NCBI GenBank assembly: GCA_049322755.1
Contig: JBMOQX010000029.1
Location: forward strand, 1 to 64,000
DNA: 64,000 bases
Reading direction: 5' to 3'
Source of the DNA: DATIUV01 sp049322755
Lineage (GTDB): Bacteria > Pseudomonadota > Gammaproteobacteria > Burkholderiales > UBA6910
The translations under genes and the position numbers were made by a program. Shown piece by piece: positions 60,152-64,000 of the stretch (position 1 is the first letter of the stretch; each line of letters starts with the position of its first letter). The notes beneath the pieces were generated by a model. The model was not told the origin of the DNA and made no database searches. It worked only from the letters and a program-made list of their open reading frames with translations.

Positions 60152-60943
60152 GTGAGAACTCTCGAAGGCCGGGTGGCGATCGTCACCGGCGGGGCGAGCG
60201 GCATGGGCCGCGCCATCTGTCTTGAGCTTGCCCGGCGCGGCGCCCGGGTCGTGGTCGCCGACATCCAGATGCCGGCCGCCGAGGCGGTGGCGGCGCAGGC
60301 CCGGACGGTCGGCGCCGACGCGCTGGCGCTCAGCGCCGACGTAACGCGCGAGGACCAGGTGGCGAAGCTGGCGGCCGACACCCGCGCCCGCTTCGGCCGC
60401 ATCGATGTGCTGGTGAGCAACGCCGGCGTGCGTCTGATCAAGCCGTTCCTCGAGCACACGCTGGAGGACTGGAACCGCATGCTGTCCATCAACCTCACCG
60501 GGCACTTCCTGGCGGCGCGCGCGGTGGCGCCGGCGATGCTGGAGCAGGGCAAGGGCAAGATCATCATCAACGCCTCCATCGCCAGCTTCGTCGGGCGGCC
60601 GAACCGGGTCGCCTACTGCGCGGCCAAGGCCGGCGCGCTGGGGCTGGTGCGGGCGATGGCCATGGATCTGCGCCACCGCGACATCTGCGTCAACGCGCTG
60701 ATCCCCGGCTCGATCGCCACGCCGCTCAACGCCGACGCCGCCGGCGACCCCGGCGTCGACTGGGGCCGCGAGACGCTGGCGGGGCGCTGGGGCACGGGCG
60801 AGGACATCGCCCGGGCCGCCGCTTTCCTCGCCTCCGACGACGCCGACTACATCACCGGCGCCGAGCTCAAGGTGGACGGCGGCTGGCTCGCCGCCCGGGC
60901 CCGCGACGGCGAGATCCGCGACCGGGTCAATGGGCGACCCTGA
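60152..60943 (+). CDS. Short-chain dehydrogenase/reductase
   Basis: A 263-residue classical SDR with TGGASGMGRAICLELA, VSNAGVRLIKPF, catalytic Ser in INASIASFVGRPN, and the Tyr/Lys pair in VAYCAAKAGALGLV. GTG start at 60152. C-terminus ITGAELKVDGGWLAARAR. Divergent from the LysR gene and convergent with the MDR gene, whose end it overlaps by 17 bases. Different from the SDR at 56.4 kb; substrate unknown. Confidence 0.92.
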   Translation: MRTLEGRVAIVTGGASGMGRAICLELARRGARVVVADIQMPAAEAVAAQARTVGADALALSADVTREDQVAKLAADTRARFGRIDVLVSNAGVRLIKPFLEHTLEDWNRMLSINLTGHFLAARAVAPAMLEQGKGKIIINASIASFVGRPNRVAYCAAKAGALGLVRAMAMDLRHRDICVNALIPGSIATPLNADAAGDPGVDWGRETLAGRWGTGEDIARAAAFLASDDADYITGAELKVDGGWLAARARDGEIRDRVNGRP

Positions 60944-61919
60944 GCAGCAGCTTGCCCTGCGTGCCGCGGCCCTCGAGGAAGCGGTGCGCCTCCGCCGCCT
61001 CGGCCAGCGGCCACTCGCGGTCGATGGCGACGGTGAGCCTGCCTGCGCGCCAGGCGTCGAACAGGTCGCCCGTGCGCCAGGCGATCTCCTCGCGGCTCGC
61101 CGTGTAGTCGGCCAAGTGCGGACGGGTGAAGAACACCGATCCCGCCTCGCCCAGCTCCAGCGGCTCGATCGACTGCACCAGCCCCGACGCGCCGCCGTAG
61201 TTCACGCACAGGCCGCGCCGCCGCAGGCTGCGGATGCTCTTGGCGATGGTGTCCTTGCCCACCGCGTCATAGACCACATCGACGCCCTTGCCGCCGGTGA
61301 TCTCCATCACCGCTTCGCGGAAGTCCCGCTCGCGGTAGAGGATGACGTGGTCGGCGCCGCGCGCTCTGGCGATCTCGGCCTTGGCGGCGTTGCCGACCGT
61401 GGTGAGGACGGTGGCGCCGCGCAGCTTGGCAAGCTGGATCAGCAGCTGCCCGACACCGCCGGCGCCGGCATGCACCAGGCACGTGCTGCCGGGCTTGATC
61501 TCGTACGCCGAGTGGCTCAGGTAGTGCGCGGTGCAGCCCTGCAGCATGAGCGTGGTGCCGACGTCCCAGGGCACGTCCGCCGGCAGCGGCGCCAGCCGCC
61601 ACGCCGGGACCGCGGCGTACTCCGCGTAGCTGCCGCGCACCAGGCAGTAGCCCACCCGGTCCCCCACCTTCACGCCCTCGGCGCCTTCGCCGAGGGCGGT
61701 GACGACGCCGGCGCCCTCCATGCCGATGACCATCGGCAGCGGCGTCCTGTAGGTGTCGGAGCGCTTGTAGCCGCCGCTGCGCATGTAGACGTCGATGTAG
61801 TTCACGCCGGCGTACTCCAGCTTGACGAGTGCTTCGCCCTTCCCCGGGCTCGGCACCGGCACGTCGGCTACCACCATCTGTTCAGGTCCACCGAACTCTT
61901 TGATTTGTATAGATTTCAT
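60927..61919 (-). CDS. Quinone-oxidoreductase-type MDR
   Basis: A 330-residue zinc-free medium-chain reductase of the quinone oxidoreductase type. It begins IQIKEFGGPEQMVVADVPVP, has YAGVNYIDVYMRSG and NADPH-binding VHAGAGGVGQLLIQLAKLRG near residue 150, and ends GKLLLRV. No Cys/His zinc ligands are visible. GGGAG lies seven bases before ATG 61919. Convergent with the SDR at 60.2 kb. Confidence 0.9.
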   Translation of the reverse strand: MKSIQIKEFGGPEQMVVADVPVPSPGKGEALVKLEYAGVNYIDVYMRSGGYKRSDTYRTPLPMVIGMEGAGVVTALGEGAEGVKVGDRVGYCLVRGSYAEYAAVPAWRLAPLPADVPWDVGTTLMLQGCTAHYLSHSAYEIKPGSTCLVHAGAGGVGQLLIQLAKLRGATVLTTVGNAAKAEIARARGADHVILYRERDFREAVMEITGGKGVDVVYDAVGKDTIAKSIRSLRRRGLCVNYGGASGLVQSIEPLELGEAGSVFFTRPHLADYTASREEIAWRTGDLFDAWRAGRLTVAIDREWPLAEAAEAHRFLEGRGTQGKLLLRVAH

Positions 61920-62146
61920 CGGCAACTCCCGGGGTTGTCATGGAGCCCGGGCGTGGACCGGGCGCGGCGTTCGAGGGCCCCGCCGGATGGCGGCCACGGC
62001 GCCCGAAGCGGAGGCAGTTTAACCGCGAACCGGGAGGAAATGTAAGCGGTTGCATATCGCCGCAGGATCGTATACAGTCCCCCGAAGCTCCCGCGACCCG
62101 AAGCGAGACGGGAGCACATACCGATAATCCTGAGAGGAGACCTATC

Positions 62147-63115
62147 ATGCTGAGCACCCGGTTTGCCCGTCCCATCATCGCTGCGGCGCTGGCGGCAATA
62201 GCCGGCGCCTCCGCGGGCGTCGCGCTCGCGCAGGACAAGTACCCGTCGCGCCCGGTGGAAATCATCGTGCCCTGGGGCCCCGGCGGCGGCGCCGACCAGG
62301 TGGCCCGCACGGCGGGCAAGATGATGGAGGGAATCTTCGGGACGTCGTTCCCGGTGGTAAACGTGCCGGGCGCCACCGGCCAGACCGGTCTCACCAAGCT
62401 GCTGTCGGCAGCCCCCGATGGCTACACCCTCGGCATCATGACCGGCGACACGTTCAGCCTGCTGGGCGGTTCCGGCAAGCTTTCCTGGAGCAAGGACGAT
62501 TTCGTGCCGGCGGCGATCATGATCCGGCAGCCTTCCGCGTTCTTCGTCAAGGAAGGCGGTCCGATCAATTCGTGGGACGACCTGGTGGCGGAGGCGAAGA
62601 AGCGCCCGCTCAAGGTGGCGGTGACCGGCTTCGGCTCTCCGGACGACATCCACGTCAACTACTTCAAGAAGAAAGGGATCAACCTGGTCTCGGTGCCGTT
62701 CGCCAAGCCGGGCGAGCGCTACAGCTCCATCCTCGGCGGCCACGCCGACGTGCTGTACGAGCAGCTCGGCGACGTGAAGAGCTTCCTCGAGAACAAGCAG
62801 ATGAAGCCGGTCGTGATCTTCGATGACAAACGCTTCCCGGCGTTCGGCGACGTTCCGAGCTCCAAGGAACTGGGCTACCCGATCAGCATCTACCAGTTCC
62901 GCATGGTGCTGCTGAAGGCGGGAACGGATCCCGCCAAGATCAAGACCATCTCCGACGCCCTCGCCAAGGTGGCGGCGGACCCGGAGTACAAGAAGTACCT
63001 GGAGAGCCAGTACGCGCTCGCGGACAGCTACATCGATGCGGACGGCGCGAAGAAATTCCTCGATAAAGAGCTCGCGAACATGAAGAAATTCGCGGCCGAA
63101 GCCGGGATACAGTAA
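62147..63115 (+). CDS. Tripartite tricarboxylate transporter substrate-binding protein (Bug/TctC)
   Basis: A 322-residue periplasmic binding protein of the Bug family. A signal peptide (RFARPIIAAALAAIAGASAG) is followed by DKYPSRPVEIIVPWGPGGGA (the start typical of Bug proteins), ATGQTGLTKLLSAAPDGYTL and a C-terminal KKYLESQYALADSYIDADGA. It delivers a carboxylate-type substrate to the TctAB membrane proteins encoded next. The ligand is not readable. Confidence 0.92.
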   Translation: MLSTRFARPIIAAALAAIAGASAGVALAQDKYPSRPVEIIVPWGPGGGADQVARTAGKMMEGIFGTSFPVVNVPGATGQTGLTKLLSAAPDGYTLGIMTGDTFSLLGGSGKLSWSKDDFVPAAIMIRQPSAFFVKEGGPINSWDDLVAEAKKRPLKVAVTGFGSPDDIHVNYFKKKGINLVSVPFAKPGERYSSILGGHADVLYEQLGDVKSFLENKQMKPVVIFDDKRFPAFGDVPSSKELGYPISIYQFRMVLLKAGTDPAKIKTISDALAKVAADPEYKKYLESQYALADSYIDADGAKKFLDKELANMKKFAAEAGIQ

Positions 63116-63191
63116 CGGCACTCGGCGGCCGGGCCCATGCCCGGCCGCGCCGTGACCCGCGGCCGGCAGGCGGCGGAAGAGGAGAACCAGG

Positions 63192-63743
63192 ATGACGGCT
63201 GAACGCCTGAAGCGCGCGGCCCCCTACGGCTTGCTGCTGGCGGTGGCGGGCTATCTGTACTTCGCCGCCGGCAAGATCGAGTATTTCGCCCCGGCCGGCC
63301 GCATCGGTCCCGATGCCTGGCCGACGATCATCATTGCGCTGTTTGCGCTCACCTGCGCCTACGGGATTGTCCAGGCGTTCATCGGCCGTGCGCGGCCCGC
63401 CGACGCCGATGCCATCATCGACGCGCCGGTGGGCGACGACGAGGAGCCGGCCGAGCCGGAGCGCAAGTACCCGTTGCTGCTGCTGATGGGGATCGGTGCC
63501 ACCGTGGCCTACGTGGCCTCGGTGAAAACGCTGGGATTCTTTCTCGCCACCCTGGTCTACCTGTTCGCGTTCATGGTGATCGGCCGCTACCGCAACTGGC
63601 TGGTCATCGCGCTGACGAGCGTCGGCGGATCGCTGCTGCTGCTGTTCTTCTTCATGAAGGTGGTCTACGTATCGCTGCCGATCGGCGACGAGCCGTTCTC
63701 GGCGGTCACCCTGTTCCTGATGAAGCTGATGGGCATCCGGTGA
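63192..63743 (+). CDS. Tripartite tricarboxylate transporter, small subunit TctB
   Basis: A 183-residue membrane protein with four predicted TM helices (APYGLLLAVAGYLYFAAG, then TIIIALFALTCAYGIV, YPLLLLMGIGATVAYV and LGFFLATLVYLFAFMVIG). GRIGPDAWPTII is the TctB signature between the first two. It follows the binding protein by 76 bases and precedes the large subunit. Confidence 0.88.
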   Translation: MTAERLKRAAPYGLLLAVAGYLYFAAGKIEYFAPAGRIGPDAWPTIIIALFALTCAYGIVQAFIGRARPADADAIIDAPVGDDEEPAEPERKYPLLLLMGIGATVAYVASVKTLGFFLATLVYLFAFMVIGRYRNWLVIALTSVGGSLLLLFFFMKVVYVSLPIGDEPFSAVTLFLMKLMGIR

Positions 63744-63755
63744 TGGGGATCTTTC

Positions 63756-64000
63756 ATGGTTGAGGTACTCCAGCATCTGGGCGTCGGCTTCGTCCACGTA
63801 TTCCAGTTCCATAACCTCCTGGCGTTGTTCATCGGCCTGATTGCGGGGCTGCTGGTGGCCGTACTGCCAGGGCTCACGCTGGTGATGGGCGTCGTGCTGG
63901 CGCTGCCGTTCACGTACAGCATGGACTTCACGGCGGCGATCATCCTGCTCACGGCCATGTACGTCTCCGGCACCTACGCCGGCGCCTGGACCTCGATCCT
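63756..64000 (+). CDS. Tripartite tricarboxylate transporter, large subunit TctA (5' end)
   Basis: Only the first 81 residues are in the window. They contain IGLIAGLLVAVLPGLTLVMG and YVSGTYAGAWTSI, the N-terminal TctA signature with the PGL turn. ATG 63756 follows GGGGAT by six bases. The rest of the roughly 500-residue protein is cut off by the window end. Confidence 0.88.
   Translation, partial: MVEVLQHLGVGFVHVFQFHNLLALFIGLIAGLLVAVLPGLTLVMGVVLALPFTYSMDFTAAIILLTAMYVSGTYAGAWTSI

Overview
This is a high-GC chromosomal window from a Gram-negative proteobacterium, most likely a betaproteobacterium. It has LPS core genes (waaC, waaA), a TolC/RND efflux apparatus, a glnA–DUF4124–ntrB–ntrC block with a sigma-54/NtrC promoter, a MarR-type EPS regulator and a Bug-type tripartite tricarboxylate transporter. 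Family placement is by motif and protein resemblance only; the genus cannot be named from the sequence alone. No rRNA, tRNA or CRISPR array was seen.

Region 1 (1–14.3 kb) is a surface-glycan island read on the minus strand and worn by rearrangement. From right to left it holds a MarR-type EPS regulator with a palindromic candidate operator, then an overlapping nonulosonate-type operon: pseC-like aminotransferase, aldo/keto reductase, NeuB/PseI-type synthase, SpsF-type cytidylyltransferase, class III aminotransferase, pseG-like hydrolase, and a methyltransferase cut off by the end of an IS630-type element. Upstream lie dsbA and a dTDP-rhamnose set (rmlC, rmlA, rmlB) broken up by toxin–antitoxin-like genes: three MNT nucleotidyltransferases, two HEPN proteins, a truncated HepT and a Phd/PIN pair. 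rmlD is not in the window, and a fossil of the rmlA 3' end still abuts rmlC. A nucleotide-sugar dehydrogenase remnant and IS-like CTAGTGTCC ends close the island.

Region 2 (14.3–29.5 kb) is envelope and efflux: a SlyB-like lipoprotein, waaC, waaA, tolC, a Pcm-family methyltransferase, and a tightly overlapping TetR-controlled operon joining an ABC exporter (HlyD-type adaptor, double ATPase, two ABC-2 permeases) to an RND pump and its own adaptor.

Region 3 (29.5–41 kb) is housekeeping: a TPP riboswitch with thiC, a YidB-like protein, a Cu/Zn SOD-like protein, uppP, a rhodanese, a CDF metal transporter, then glnA–DUF4124–ntrB–ntrC. Dispersed imperfect palindromes with a GGGTGATG…CATCCC layout sit in several gaps here and in region 1.

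Region 4 (41–52.5 kb) is accessory. A subtilisin-like protease with a P domain lies divergent from a stand-alone protein that looks like a paralogue of the protease's own prodomain; a chitinase-like gene behind the protease is inactivated. Next come a PspF-like sigma-54 activator with GAFTDA in place of GAFTGA, a Tll0287-like haem protein, a cytochrome P450, xthA and a RES/Xre toxin–antitoxin pair under an 18-bp palindrome.

Region 5 (52.5–64 kb) has prlC and then a probable catabolic cluster: aldehyde dehydrogenase, two SDRs, an Old Yellow Enzyme, a LysR regulator, a quinone-oxidoreductase-type MDR and the start of a tctCBA-type transporter. Its substrate cannot be read from the sequence.
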